Translations under genes and position numbers: made by a program
Notes under the pieces: model-generated
Told to the model about the DNA's origin: nothing
Databases searched by the model: none
The model's input: the letters and a program-made list of their open reading frames with translations, nothing else
In this document: one piece after another, positions 49,628 through 59,233 of the stretch
Layout of the letters: each line of letters opens with the position of its first letter
Position numbering within the stretch: position 1 is the stretch's first letter
Source of the DNA: Novosphingobium sp.
GTDB taxonomy: Bacteria; Pseudomonadota; Alphaproteobacteria; Sphingomonadales; Sphingomonadaceae
Length of the DNA: 64,000 nt
NCBI GenBank assembly: GCA_025356575.1
Contig: JANXSP010000099.1
Coordinates: 1-64,000, forward strand
Reading direction: 5' to 3'

Positions 49628-51067
49628 ATGTCCGTCCATCGTGGCCTCTTGCTCCTCGTCTTCCTGCTTCACGTAGCGGTGATGGTCCGAGCTTTGCTGG
49701 TCGAGGGCCGCGACCCTTACGCGCGCCTGGCGTGGGTGCTTGCGCTCGCGCTTTTCCCGATCGGCGGCGTCATCGGCTATGCGATGTTCGGCGAGCCGTG
49801 GATGTCGGGCCGGTTTCGGCGACAGGCCAACCGCGCGTACCGCCGCCTCGAAAACCTGCCGATTGCCGGCCCTTCCGAGGCGCCCTTGCGCGATCTGCCC
49901 GACCACTTCATCGGCCCGTTCCGGACATGCGAAAGGCTCAGTCAGTCCGCCGCGACCGATGGCAACGTGGTTGCGCTGATGGCCGATTCGGACGCGGCAA
50001 TCACCCAGCTGGTGGCCGATATCGAAGCCGCACACGATACCATCCACATCTCGTTCTACATCTGGCTGGACGACACCAACGGGCTGAAGGTCATCGACGC
50101 GGTGTGTGCTGCCGCGCGCCGCGGGATCACCTGCCGGATCGTTGCCGACGCGATCGGTTCGCGGGCGATGATCGGCTCGTCGCATTGGGCGGCCATGCAC
50201 CGGGCGGGGGCCAAACTCTGCGCTTCGCTGTCCGCTCCGCTTGGCTTCGGATCGATCGCGGCTCACCGTCTCGATCTGCGCAACCATCGCAAGATTGTCG
50301 TTATCGACAACATCATCACGTACTGCGGCAGTCAGAACTGTGCCGACCCCGCTTTTCTGATCAAGGCCCGCTTCGCCCCGTGGGTCGACATCATGCTTCG
50401 CTTGACCGGGCCGATCGCGGTCCAGAACCAGTTGATCTTCGCGAGCGCCTGGGCGGTCGAGACCGGCGAGGACCTGGCACCGTGGCTGCGGACGGTCACT
50501 TGCCCCCAGGGAGACGGCGATGTGCTCGCGGTCGCGTTCGGCACCGGACCGCTGTCGCCCAGGGGCGCGATGTCCGGAGCCTTCGTCAGCCTGCTTTACG
50601 CAGCCAAGCGCGCGGTCGTCATCTCGACACCGTATTTCGTACCCGATCCGCCGCTGTTCGCGGCAATCATCGCGTGCGCCCGGCGCGGCGTCGAAACCTC
50701 GCTGATCTTGCCGAAATCGAACGATTCCCGGGCTATCGGCGCAATCAGCCGCGCACTTTACCCTCAGATGATCGCCGCGGGGGTTCGCATCTTCGAGTAT
50801 TCGGGCGGCTTGCTGCATGCCAAGACGCTCGTGGCGGACGGCGAGGTTAGCCTGATCGGATCGGCCAACATGGACCGCCGCAGTCTGGAATTGAATTTCG
50901 AAAACAATATCCTGCTGCATTCCAAAGCGCTCGCTGCTCAGATCGGTGGGCGGCAAGCGGTTTACCTCGCGGCGTCGAACGAGATTACGAAAGACGAAAT
51001 TGCCGCTCAGTCGCTGGTTCGGGAGCTAGTCCAGAATGTGGTCGCCATGGCCAGCGCGATTTATTGA
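49628..51067 (+). CDS. cls: Cardiolipin synthase (phospholipase D family)
   Basis: This 479-residue protein has two N-terminal hydrophobic segments (the second VLALALFPIGGVIGYAMFGEP is the PLD-nuclease N domain) and two HKD motifs: His220-Lys222-Asp227 (NHRKIVVID) and His397-Lys399-Asp404 (LLHAKTLVAD). It condenses two phosphatidylglycerol molecules to cardiolipin at the inner membrane. The length matches bacterial ClsA. It is probably independent of the catabolic regulons. Confidence 0.93.
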   Translation: MSVHRGLLLLVFLLHVAVMVRALLVEGRDPYARLAWVLALALFPIGGVIGYAMFGEPWMSGRFRRQANRAYRRLENLPIAGPSEAPLRDLPDHFIGPFRTCERLSQSAATDGNVVALMADSDAAITQLVADIEAAHDTIHISFYIWLDDTNGLKVIDAVCAAARRGITCRIVADAIGSRAMIGSSHWAAMHRAGAKLCASLSAPLGFGSIAAHRLDLRNHRKIVVIDNIITYCGSQNCADPAFLIKARFAPWVDIMLRLTGPIAVQNQLIFASAWAVETGEDLAPWLRTVTCPQGDGDVLAVAFGTGPLSPRGAMSGAFVSLLYAAKRAVVISTPYFVPDPPLFAAIIACARRGVETSLILPKSNDSRAIGAISRALYPQMIAAGVRIFEYSGGLLHAKTLVADGEVSLIGSANMDRRSLELNFENNILLHSKALAAQIGGRQAVYLAASNEITKDEIAAQSLVRELVQNVVAMASAIY

Positions 51068-51163
51068 CCAAACCGCAATCCCGCGGTTCGCCCGGCGCGG
51101 GATGAGATCGAGGCGTGTGCAAAAGGCTGGCGTAATGCGGTGAGACTTGGCAGTCATGCTACC

Positions 51164-52225
51164 ATGGAAAAACGGTCGCCGCGGCGGACAGGTACCGGCG
51201 AAAACGTGCATTCCGCGGTAACCTCGTACGATGTCGCGCAGCTGGCCGGGGTTTCGCAATCGGCGGTTTCCCGGTGTTTCCGTCCTGGCTCGAGCATTGC
51301 CCCCAAAACCCGGCTGCGGGTCCTGGAAGCCGCGCAACAGCTTGGCTACGCGCCCAACGCGATGGCTTCGGGCCTGATCACCCGGCGCACCAATCTTGTT
51401 GCCGTGCTGATCTCCAACCTGACCAACCTTTATTATCCCGAAGTCCTGGCCGAAATTACCCGGCGCCTGTCCGATCACGGGATCCGCGTCCTGCTGTTCG
51501 CGCTGCCGGCCGAAAGCGAAGTCGACAGCGTGCTCGATCAGGTTTGGCGCTACCGGGTCGACGGTGCGATTGCGGCGCTGCGCCTGTCGCCCGACCAATT
51601 GCGGGATTTCGCGCGGCGGCGGGTGCCGGTGGTGCTCTATAACCGCTTTGGCGAAGGCGAGGCCGTGCCCAGCGTGTGCTGCGATTCAGTGGGCGGGGAG
51701 CGGCAACTGGTCGATCGCCTCATCGCCGCCGGACACAAGGCATTCGGGATCATCGCTGGACCCGACGATTCCTATGTCAGCCAGGAGCGCGTGCGCGGCG
51801 CCCGCGAGCGGCTCGAAGAACGTGGTCGGAGCGCGCTCGTCACCACCGGTTCGTTCGATTACAGCAGCGGCAACGCCGGGCTCCATGCGCTTATGGCGCA
51901 GTCGCAGGGGAAGCTCGACGCGCTGATCTGCGCCAACGACTTGATGGCGATCGGGGCGATCGACTGCGCGCGCAACGACTTCGCTCTTGTTGTTCCGGAC
52001 GATCTCTCGATCGTGGGGTTCGACGGGGTCGCCCCGGCGATGTGGTCGAGCTATCAGCTCTCGACCATCCGCCAGCCCGTGCGGCGGATGACCCAGGCGG
52101 CAGTCGACATGCTGCTCGAACGGATCGGCGATCCCGATCTGCCGCCGGAAGTCAGGACCTTTGCCGGTGCGCTTATCGAGGGCAGTTCGGCCCGGCTTGC
52201 GGCGCGGGCCGAACCTTTACCCTAG
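51164..52225 (+). CDS. LacI family transcriptional regulator
   Basis: This 353-residue protein has the LacI HTH (20-45: TSYDVAQLAGVSQSAVSRCF, cut here) and hinge helix (PNAMASGL, 64-71), then a periplasmic-binding-like core with GHKAFGIIAGP, ICANDLMAIGAID and VPDDLSIVGFDG. Such regulators bind palindromes with a central CG, which the hinge leucine contacts. Start 51164 (ATG) is preferred over GTG 51140. It lies next to TonB receptor 3 and is the likely regulator of the 52-64 kb block, with operators at 54940 and 60955. Confidence 0.93.
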   Translation: MEKRSPRRTGTGENVHSAVTSYDVAQLAGVSQSAVSRCFRPGSSIAPKTRLRVLEAAQQLGYAPNAMASGLITRRTNLVAVLISNLTNLYYPEVLAEITRRLSDHGIRVLLFALPAESEVDSVLDQVWRYRVDGAIAALRLSPDQLRDFARRRVPVVLYNRFGEGEAVPSVCCDSVGGERQLVDRLIAAGHKAFGIIAGPDDSYVSQERVRGARERLEERGRSALVTTGSFDYSSGNAGLHALMAQSQGKLDALICANDLMAIGAIDCARNDFALVVPDDLSIVGFDGVAPAMWSSYQLSTIRQPVRRMTQAAVDMLLERIGDPDLPPEVRTFAGALIEGSSARLAARAEPLP

Positions 52226-54888
52226 AACTTGACGCTGCCGCGGACCCCGAACAACCGCGGCGGGGCATAGCTCGCCTGGAGGTTGTTGCCGCCGCCATAG
52301 ACGAAGCGCGTCGCAGTCGCCTTGTTGGTGACGTTGGTGACGAAGCCTTGGATCGAGAATCTATCGTTATAGTCCCACGTCAGGCGCAGATCGAGCTTGG
52401 CGAAAGCGGACTGGCGATCGAGAATCGAATTGATCGGCTGCCCGTAAAACGCGCCCGAAAAGCTGACCTGGGCATAAGGGGTCAGATGCCCGGCGCTGCC
52501 CAGGTCGATCGCGTATTCGATCGCGACGGCACCCGAATAATCGGGCGAATGGGCAATCTTGTTGCCCGACAGGTCGCATCCATACGCGGCACCGGGCTGG
52601 CCGACGCCGCCGGTACCCGGGATCAGCCCGCAGTTGTACCCCACCGCGAAGATGCGGCGCTGGCCCGCAGGCGCGATCGTCACGCCGTTGACCAAGGTCG
52701 GGGTGAGCGCGGTGGCATCGGGGATCAGGATCGAGGTGCCAAACGGCGCGGCAACCTGATCGTACTTGGTGTAGCGGGCATTGAGATAGGCGAAGCTGGC
52801 GTTGATCGTCAGCGCGCTGACCGGGCGCCAGATCGCCTCCAGCTCGGCCCCGTATGAACGCGCCTTGCCGCTGTTCTCGATGATCGAGAGCGTCGTGTTG
52901 CCGACCGGAATCTGGCGCTGTTCCTGGAGATTGTTGTAGCGGTTGTAGAACGCCGCCAGGTTGATCTGCACGGTGTTGTCGGCAAACCGGTTCTTCGATC
53001 CGATCTCGAACGCGGTCACCGTCTGCGGGGTGAAAGTACCGCGGCCCAGCGCCAGCGCGGCTTGACTGCCATTGAACCCGCCCGAGCTGAACCCGGTGGA
53101 AGCCGAAGCATAGAGCAGGTTGGTCGGGGTTGCCTGATAATCCGCGCCGAGCCGCCAGGTGACGCGCTCGAACGTCGCAGTCGGGAAGGTCGCGCCGTTG
53201 AACCGGGTCGGGATGTTGTCCAGGCAGCGGAAGCCGGCCACGGGCAGCGGGATCGACGTGTAGGTGCAGTTGGTCGCCGCGCCTTGGACCCCGAACGAAT
53301 AATCGGGCACCGGCCCGGTCGCGAAGGTTATCGCGGTCCCATCGGGTACACCGCCGGCAAGCGGCAAGATCGCATCGGCGTTGGCGAACTGATAGTCCTT
53401 GCGATCGCGTGTCCAGCGAATGCCGCCGGTCAGCTTGAATTGCTCGGTAAGCGCGTACGTCGCCTGCGCATACGCCGCTATCGAAACGGTTTTCCCGCGG
53501 TTCTGCGAATAGAACCCGCCCGCCCGGGGGCGCGTGATATTGGGGGTCACGTTGCGCACGATCTGGTCGAACTGCTGGTTGATGAACACATCGCGAAGCT
53601 GATCGTGGAAGTAATAGCCGCCGATCACGTACTGCAGTGGCCCGGGCTGCGACGAAAGCAGTTGCAGTTCCTGCGTGAACGTCTTGGCGGCGGAGAACTG
53701 GTAATCCGCGCCGATCTGGTTGCCCGAAAAGTCGGTATCCTGGGTACGGGTGGTGGCGAAATCGTTGTACCCGGTGATCGATTTGAGCGTCACGGGCCCT
53801 AAATCGTAGGCCAGATTGGCGGCAAACCCATAGTTCTTCAGCGCCAGCGTGCCGCGATAGTCGTTGTCGATATGGTACGGATCGCCCGCTGCATAAATCG
53901 GCACGCCGGCGTCGATCGTCAGGGGCGAATCGACGATTCCGTCGCGGTTTCCCGCCCGGGTGTTGAGGATCACCGGGGTCGCGTTGAACAGCGCGGTGTT
54001 GGTCGGGACATAGACATAACTGCCGACCAGCTTGTAGCCGAAGGCCGACCCGCCGATGCCGCCGCGCGCCGAATAATCGAACTTGAGCGTCGCGGTGAAG
54101 TCGCTGCTTGGCTTGAAGGTGATCGCGGCCCGGGCATAGGTATCGTCGTTATCGAACAGGTTGCCGCCCGCCGGATTGATGTTCTTGACGTAGCCGTTGG
54201 ACTTTTCGTAGCCGCCCGCAAACCGCACGGCGACGGTCTCGCTCAGCGGAACGTTGACATAGCCGGTCACGCGGATCTGGTTGTTCGAACCGACGGTGAC
54301 GTCGCCCCCGCCCAGCATCCGGTCCATCTTTGGCGCCGCGGTGACGACCGAGATGTTGCCGCCGAAGGTATTGCGCCCGTACAACGTCCCTTGCGGGCCG
54401 CGCTGGATTTCCACCCGCTCTAGGTCGACGAAACCAAGCGTCCCTTGCGAAGCGCGCGACTGGTAAATGCCATCGACGAAGAAGCCGATCGTGGTGTCGG
54501 CGTTGATCCCGACGTTTTCCGTGCGAACCCCGCGGATCGCCGGACGGGCATCGGTGCCCGAGCGGCCGAAGGTGAAGCCGGGAACCAGGCCCTCGAGCCG
54601 AGAAATATCGGTCAGGCCCTTCTTGGCGATTTCGGCCGAGTTGAATGCCGAAACCGAAATCGGGACGGTCTGGAGGTTTTCTTCGCGGCGCTGGGCAGTG
54701 ACGACGATGTCCGCGATCCCGGACGCTGGCTCAGCCTCGGGGTCGGTGCTTGCGGTTGCGGTTGTGGTTGCCGCGGCGCTTGCCGCCGGCACGGTCTGCG
54801 CAAAGGTCGGGGTGGAGCACATGGCCAGTGCCAGTGCGCCGAACGAAACTTGCGCCGCGCGCTGCTTGGCGAAACCGTATACCCTCAT
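52222..54888 (-). CDS. TonB-dependent outer-membrane receptor 3
   Basis: This 888-residue receptor has a signal peptide (cleavage after about residue 30, TPTFA), a TonB box DIVVTAQ at 60-66, plug motifs (RGPQGTLYGRNTFGG) and a barrel ending in Phe. AAGGGG lies upstream of ATG 54888. Its promoter has a LacI-type operator, not the GntR one, so it belongs to a different circuit. Its stop nearly abuts the convergent LacI gene end. The ligand is unknown. Confidence 0.95.
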   Translation of the reverse strand: MRVYGFAKQRAAQVSFGALALAMCSTPTFAQTVPAASAAATTTATASTDPEAEPASGIADIVVTAQRREENLQTVPISVSAFNSAEIAKKGLTDISRLEGLVPGFTFGRSGTDARPAIRGVRTENVGINADTTIGFFVDGIYQSRASQGTLGFVDLERVEIQRGPQGTLYGRNTFGGNISVVTAAPKMDRMLGGGDVTVGSNNQIRVTGYVNVPLSETVAVRFAGGYEKSNGYVKNINPAGGNLFDNDDTYARAAITFKPSSDFTATLKFDYSARGGIGGSAFGYKLVGSYVYVPTNTALFNATPVILNTRAGNRDGIVDSPLTIDAGVPIYAAGDPYHIDNDYRGTLALKNYGFAANLAYDLGPVTLKSITGYNDFATTRTQDTDFSGNQIGADYQFSAAKTFTQELQLLSSQPGPLQYVIGGYYFHDQLRDVFINQQFDQIVRNVTPNITRPRAGGFYSQNRGKTVSIAAYAQATYALTEQFKLTGGIRWTRDRKDYQFANADAILPLAGGVPDGTAITFATGPVPDYSFGVQGAATNCTYTSIPLPVAGFRCLDNIPTRFNGATFPTATFERVTWRLGADYQATPTNLLYASASTGFSSGGFNGSQAALALGRGTFTPQTVTAFEIGSKNRFADNTVQINLAAFYNRYNNLQEQRQIPVGNTTLSIIENSGKARSYGAELEAIWRPVSALTINASFAYLNARYTKYDQVAAPFGTSILIPDATALTPTLVNGVTIAPAGQRRIFAVGYNCGLIPGTGGVGQPGAAYGCDLSGNKIAHSPDYSGAVAIEYAIDLGSAGHLTPYAQVSFSGAFYGQPINSILDRQSAFAKLDLRLTWDYNDRFSIQGFVTNVTNKATATRFVYGGGNNLQASYAPPRLFGVRGSVKF

Positions 54889-54939
54889 GTCCAGCCCCTT
54901 GTTGGATGCATTGACGGGCAGCTTATAGGTCGGATTTCG

Positions 54940-54959
54940 GTTTTGCAATCGCAGTCAAA
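54940..54959. promoter_or_regulatory. Candidate LacI-type operator 1
   Basis: TTTTGCAATCGCAGTCAAAA has symmetric outer TTTTG/CAAAA arms and a central CG, the architecture of LacI-family operators. It lies in the divergent region between TonB receptor 3 and the MFS gene, about 52 bp from the receptor start. A near copy is at 60955-60974. Confidence 0.62.
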
Positions 54960-55070
54960 AATAATCCAGCGATGTGACATTAATACGATTCGCGGTGGTG
55001 TCTGAAGCTTCGCCGTGCCCCGTTTTGCGCCAATATACCACCCCGCTTGCTTTTGCATCCGGCAGCATTC

Positions 55071-56342
55071 ATGTTCGTTTCGCAACACGCCGTGTCGGAG
55101 AAACCCATCGCTAGTTCAGCCAAGCCTTGGATCAACGCCGCCGATCTTTCGGCCACGCGTCGCTATGCTGCGCTAGCGTTCCTGCTTGTCGCTTATTTTT
55201 GCTACGCGTGGTCGTGGAATACCGTCGACATCTTGCGCCCGTACATCAAGGACAGCCTGCATCTCACGCTGACCCAGTCGGGATCGCTCTATTCGCTCCA
55301 GGCGATCGGGGCGATTGCGGGTGCGGTCGTCATGGGCCAGATCGCGGACAAGATCGGGCGGCGCAACGCGCTCAGCATATCGATGCTTGGCTATGGTTCG
55401 GGAATCCTCGCCGCGCTGCTGGTCCACGATTATACGCAGTTGATTTTCCAGCGGATTTACCTCGGATTCTTCATGGGCTCGATGTTCCCGATTGCGGTGG
55501 GGATCTACTCCGGGCTGTTCGCGCGCGATGTCCGGGGACTTATCGCGGGGATCGTACTGGGCACGTACAACGTCGCGGTGGCGGTGCTCGGATTCATGTC
55601 CGCCGCGGTGTTCCGCGCGGGGTACGACTGGACGGTGCTGCTCTACATTGGCGTCGTTCCGGTTGCGATGGCACTGTTCGCACCGCTGGCCATTCCCGAC
55701 GACCGTATCCTGATTCCGATGGACGGGATCGCCGATGGCCAGACGGTGGCCAAGGCCAGGCTCCCCATTGCCGAGCTGTTCGCACCCGGGGTCGCCCGCC
55801 AGACGATCCTGCTGGCGACGATGACGGGCCTCAACTTCTTTGCGTACCAGGCGTTCACTGGCTGGGCGACGACCTACCTCAAGACGGTGCGCCTGATCCC
55901 CGATACCGTGATCGGCGATGTGCTCGGCTGGCAGTTCATCGGCGCCGCAATCGGCGGGCTCGGCTGGGGCTGGATCAGCGACCGGCTCGGCCGCCGCGCC
56001 GCGGCATGGGGCTTTGTCGCCGCTGCCGCGATCATCCCGATCTATCTGTTCGTACCGATGGGCGTCCGCCTGCTCGAGCTCACCGGGTTCGTCTACGGTG
56101 TGATGCTGTCGTGCAGCGCGATCTGGGGACCGTGGTTGTCCGAGCTCTACCCGCCCCACTTGCGCTCGACCGCCGCGTCGATCTTCAACTGGGGCCGGGT
56201 CATCAGCATGACCGCTCCGCTGATTACCGCGCCGCTGGCCGAAGCGGTCGGGCTGGCGCCGGTGATGTGCCTCGCGTCGGTCAGTTTCGTTGCCGCGGCA
56301 GTGATCTGGCTGAGCTTGCCCGAAACGCTCAAGCGGGCATAG
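55071..56342 (+). CDS. MFS transporter 2
   Basis: This 423-residue transporter has about twelve hydrophobic segments and the MFS signature GQIADKIGRRNAL between TM2 and TM3, plus a second half-copy WGWISDRLGRRAAAWG. The N-terminal cytoplasmic stretch and motif resemble aromatic-acid:H+ symporter or sugar-acid types. The Shine-Dalgarno is weak at ATG 55071. It is divergent from TonB receptor 3 and shares its operator, suggesting they import one substrate. Confidence 0.9.
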   Translation: MFVSQHAVSEKPIASSAKPWINAADLSATRRYAALAFLLVAYFCYAWSWNTVDILRPYIKDSLHLTLTQSGSLYSLQAIGAIAGAVVMGQIADKIGRRNALSISMLGYGSGILAALLVHDYTQLIFQRIYLGFFMGSMFPIAVGIYSGLFARDVRGLIAGIVLGTYNVAVAVLGFMSAAVFRAGYDWTVLLYIGVVPVAMALFAPLAIPDDRILIPMDGIADGQTVAKARLPIAELFAPGVARQTILLATMTGLNFFAYQAFTGWATTYLKTVRLIPDTVIGDVLGWQFIGAAIGGLGWGWISDRLGRRAAAWGFVAAAAIIPIYLFVPMGVRLLELTGFVYGVMLSCSAIWGPWLSELYPPHLRSTAASIFNWGRVISMTAPLITAPLAEAVGLAPVMCLASVSFVAAAVIWLSLPETLKRA

Positions 56343-56344
56343 CG

Positions 56345-57415
56345 ATGCGGTGGGACGATCTGCCCGAGGTCCGCTCGCCGGCCGGACGCACCCTCTCCGA
56401 TTTGCTCGAGGAAGGCCCGCCGCGGCAGGATTTGCCGGGCTACGATCCGGTCTACCGCGATTTCGTCGACTACATCATCCGCTGCACCCACCGGATCTGG
56501 GAGCAGAAGAACGTCGGGCTATGCCGCACGCACTATAGCGATGACTGCGCTATCCACACGCTGGCCGGGCCGGTCAGCGGGGTCGAGGCAGTCGTCCAGA
56601 ACACGATTACGACGCTGGCGGCGACCCCGGACCGGCTGCTGATCGGCGAAGACGTGATCTGGTCGGACGACGGCGCCGCCGGGCTTTACAGCTCGCATCG
56701 GATCGTCAGCCGGTCGACCCATATGGGCGACGATCCATTACTCGGCGGCGCGACGATGATACCCAACGGGGTGATGACGATCGCCGATTGCCTTTGCCGC
56801 GAAAACCGGATCGTCGAGGAATGGCTGGTCCGCGACAACCTGCGCGGCGTGCTCCAGGTAGGCGGCGATCCGTGGGCGGTGGCGCGGGCGCAGGCCGAGA
56901 CCGACCGCACCGGCGATCAGACGCGGCATGCGTGGCGCAACCAGGCGATTGCTGCGGTCCGCGGTGAGGCCGATGTCGCAATTCCCGAAGGCCATCCCGC
57001 GGCTGCGCCCGTCGCCATGCTGATCGCGACATTGCGCGGCGACCGTTACGGCGACGGTGCCGAGGCGCTGTCGCCCGCGTGCGAAGTCCGCTGGCCGAGC
57101 GGCCGCCGCGGGTTCGGACGCGGATACTGGATCGGCTGCCTGACGCAGATCCGCAGCGCTTTGCATGACCCGGTCTTTCGCGCCGAACATGTCGCTGCGC
57201 GCCCGCTGCCCGGCGGCGACATCGCGGTGGCGGTGCGCTGGTCGCTGGCGGGCAGACACCGCGGCGACGGACTTTGGGGCGCTGCCAGTGGGCGTGAAAT
57301 CATGATCATGGCGGTTTCGCACTACCGGCTGCGCGGCGGGTCGATTGTCGAGGACGTGACCGTGTTCGATGAACTCGCGGTCCTGCGCCAGATCGCCGGA
57401 GGCCTGGGCGCATGA
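56345..57415 (+). CDS. Tandem NTF2/SnoaL-like protein
   Basis: This 356-residue protein appears to contain two NTF2/SnoaL-like cone domains. The first (about 35-190) has HYSDDCAIHTLAGPVSGVEAV and VEEWLVRDN; the second (about 215-350) has SPACEVRWPSG and YRLRGGSIVEDVTVFDELAVLRQI. Such domains act as cyclases, dehydratases, isomerases or hydrolases. ATG 56345 lies just 2 bp after the MFS stop. The specific reaction is unknown. Confidence 0.82.
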   Translation: MRWDDLPEVRSPAGRTLSDLLEEGPPRQDLPGYDPVYRDFVDYIIRCTHRIWEQKNVGLCRTHYSDDCAIHTLAGPVSGVEAVVQNTITTLAATPDRLLIGEDVIWSDDGAAGLYSSHRIVSRSTHMGDDPLLGGATMIPNGVMTIADCLCRENRIVEEWLVRDNLRGVLQVGGDPWAVARAQAETDRTGDQTRHAWRNQAIAAVRGEADVAIPEGHPAAAPVAMLIATLRGDRYGDGAEALSPACEVRWPSGRRGFGRGYWIGCLTQIRSALHDPVFRAEHVAARPLPGGDIAVAVRWSLAGRHRGDGLWGAASGREIMIMAVSHYRLRGGSIVEDVTVFDELAVLRQIAGGLGA

Positions 57416-58059
57416 GCGCGGGCGTGGCACTGCGCCAACTGGCACGCGGCGAGCGCCCGGGCGAGGCGCTGCTCCATACCGCGCGGCTCGAAGCGCTGGG
57501 CGCCGAATATTACGGCGAGGAGGCGATCCTCGCCAGCTTCCGCGGTGATCCGCTCGACCTGGGGGCCGGCGCGGTGCTGCTCGAAGCCCCTGGCTTTTGT
57601 TTCGTGATCGACGGGCAAACCGCGCTGTTTGCCGAGTTGACGGGTAACTACATCGCGCGGCTGTGGCGTTTGGGCAGCGGCGCGCCGGGCGCAGCAGAAA
57701 CCGCCGTGGCGGTCGCGTTCGACCCCGATCTGAGCCAGTCACGCGGCGCGGTGATGTTCGCCCCCTGCGATCACCCGGCGCTGGCCGGAGACGCTGCCGA
57801 ACGCGTGGTCGCTGCGGCCACCGCGCTGACCTGCGATCCCGCGCTGCGCACGCGCGTTTTCGTGATCCGCGCGTTCGGCGACAGCAAACAGGGGGCTGCG
57901 CTCTACGCCGTCTACCGGCTGGGGGGCAGTGGACCGCTGAAGTCCGGTTTCGCCATGGCCTTGAGTTGGTGGACGCCCGCCGGCGACGGCACGATCCGCG
58001 ATCGTGCGGGCGAAGCCGCGGTCGCCGTGCGGGTCTGGACCCCGCGCGTCGGAGCGTGA
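57412..58059 (+). CDS. Uncharacterised protein
   Basis: This 215-residue protein has no recognised domain. It has an EAILASFRGDPLDL stretch and a beta-rich middle (FCFVIDGQTALFAELTGNYI) that hint at another NTF2-like module. It begins in the previous stop (ATGA) and so is translationally coupled to the tandem NTF2 protein, with which it may form a complex. No signal peptide. Confidence 0.75.
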   Translation: MSAGVALRQLARGERPGEALLHTARLEALGAEYYGEEAILASFRGDPLDLGAGAVLLEAPGFCFVIDGQTALFAELTGNYIARLWRLGSGAPGAAETAVAVAFDPDLSQSRGAVMFAPCDHPALAGDAAERVVAAATALTCDPALRTRVFVIRAFGDSKQGAALYAVYRLGGSGPLKSGFAMALSWWTPAGDGTIRDRAGEAAVAVRVWTPRVGA

Positions 58060-58081
58060 TTTTTATCGAGGACCTTGCTGA

Positions 58082-59233
58082 ATGACCGACCGTATCCTGA
58101 CCACCCACGTCGGTTCGCTGCCGCGCTCCGCCGCGGTGACCGACCTGATCTTTGCCGCCGAGCGCGGTGATGCAGTCGACCCGGTCGAGTTTGCGGACGT
58201 AGTCGGCGCCGCGGTGAGCGAAGTCGTGGCCCGCCAGCGCGCGGTCGGGATCGATCTCGTCAGCGACGGCGAGATGTCGAAGATCAGCTATGCGACCTAC
58301 ATCAAGGATCGCATCACCGGGTTCGAGGGCGACTCCCCGCGCACGCCCCCGGCCGATCTCGAGGACTTTCCCGAGTTCCTCAATCGCCAGGCCAAGGGCG
58401 GGGGCACGCCATCGTATCGCCGGCCCAAGTGCGTCGGCGCGGTCGCGCCCAAGACGCTTGCCCCGCTTCAGGAAGACCTGCGCCACATGGAGTCCGCGCT
58501 GGCGCCTTATCCCGGCACGCAAGGGTTCATGAACGCCGCCTCGCCCGGGGTGATCGCGCTGTTCCAGCCCAACGAGTTCTATCCGACGCAGGACGCGTAT
58601 CTCGAGGCGCTGGGCGAAGCGATGCGCCCCGAATACGAAGCCATCGTTGGTGCCGGACTGATCCTCCAGCTCGATTCTCCCGACCTCGGGCTCGGGCGCC
58701 ACATGATGTACAAGGGCCGCTCCGACGCCGACTATCTGGCGCTGATCGGGGTCCATGTCGAAGTGCTCAACCACGCTTTGCGCAACGTGCCTGCGGACCG
58801 CGTGCGGATGCACGTCTGTTGGGGCAACTACGAAGGCCCGCACACCCACGATGTCGAGATGGGGGTGATCCTGCCGACGCTGATGCACGCCAAGCCCGCG
58901 GGGCTGCTGTTCGAAACCTCCAATCCCCGCCACCAGCATGACTGGAATTATTTTGCCGAGATGATCGCGCTGATCCCCGAGGACAAAGTCCTGATCCCCG
59001 GGGTGATCGACAGCACCACCAATTTCGTCGAGCACCCGCGCGTGGTCGCCGAACGGATCGAACGGTTCGCCGCAATCGTCGGGCGGGAGCGCGTGATCGG
59101 CGGGACCGACTGCGGGTTCTCGACCTTTGCCGGGTTCGGCGCGGTCGATCCGGACATCGTCTATGCCAAGCTTGGCGCCCTGGTCGAAGGCGCAGCCCTG
59201 GCGAGCCGCAACCTCTACCGGTCGGCGGCGTGA
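58082..59233 (+). CDS. MetE C-terminal-like methyltransferase/alkyltransferase
   Basis: This 383-residue protein matches the C-terminal catalytic domain of cobalamin-independent methionine synthase: THVGSLPRS, DLVSDGEMSK-like VSDGEM, HVCWGNYEGPH (zinc ligand His), LFETSNPRHQHD and TDCGFSTF with the zinc Cys. This stand-alone type is used for alkyl transfer, C-S bond making/breaking or related chemistry in catabolism. GAGGA lies upstream. The stop overlaps the aldolase GTG (GTGA). Confidence 0.9.
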   Translation: MTDRILTTHVGSLPRSAAVTDLIFAAERGDAVDPVEFADVVGAAVSEVVARQRAVGIDLVSDGEMSKISYATYIKDRITGFEGDSPRTPPADLEDFPEFLNRQAKGGGTPSYRRPKCVGAVAPKTLAPLQEDLRHMESALAPYPGTQGFMNAASPGVIALFQPNEFYPTQDAYLEALGEAMRPEYEAIVGAGLILQLDSPDLGLGRHMMYKGRSDADYLALIGVHVEVLNHALRNVPADRVRMHVCWGNYEGPHTHDVEMGVILPTLMHAKPAGLLFETSNPRHQHDWNYFAEMIALIPEDKVLIPGVIDSTTNFVEHPRVVAERIERFAAIVGRERVIGGTDCGFSTFAGFGAVDPDIVYAKLGALVEGAALASRNLYRSAA

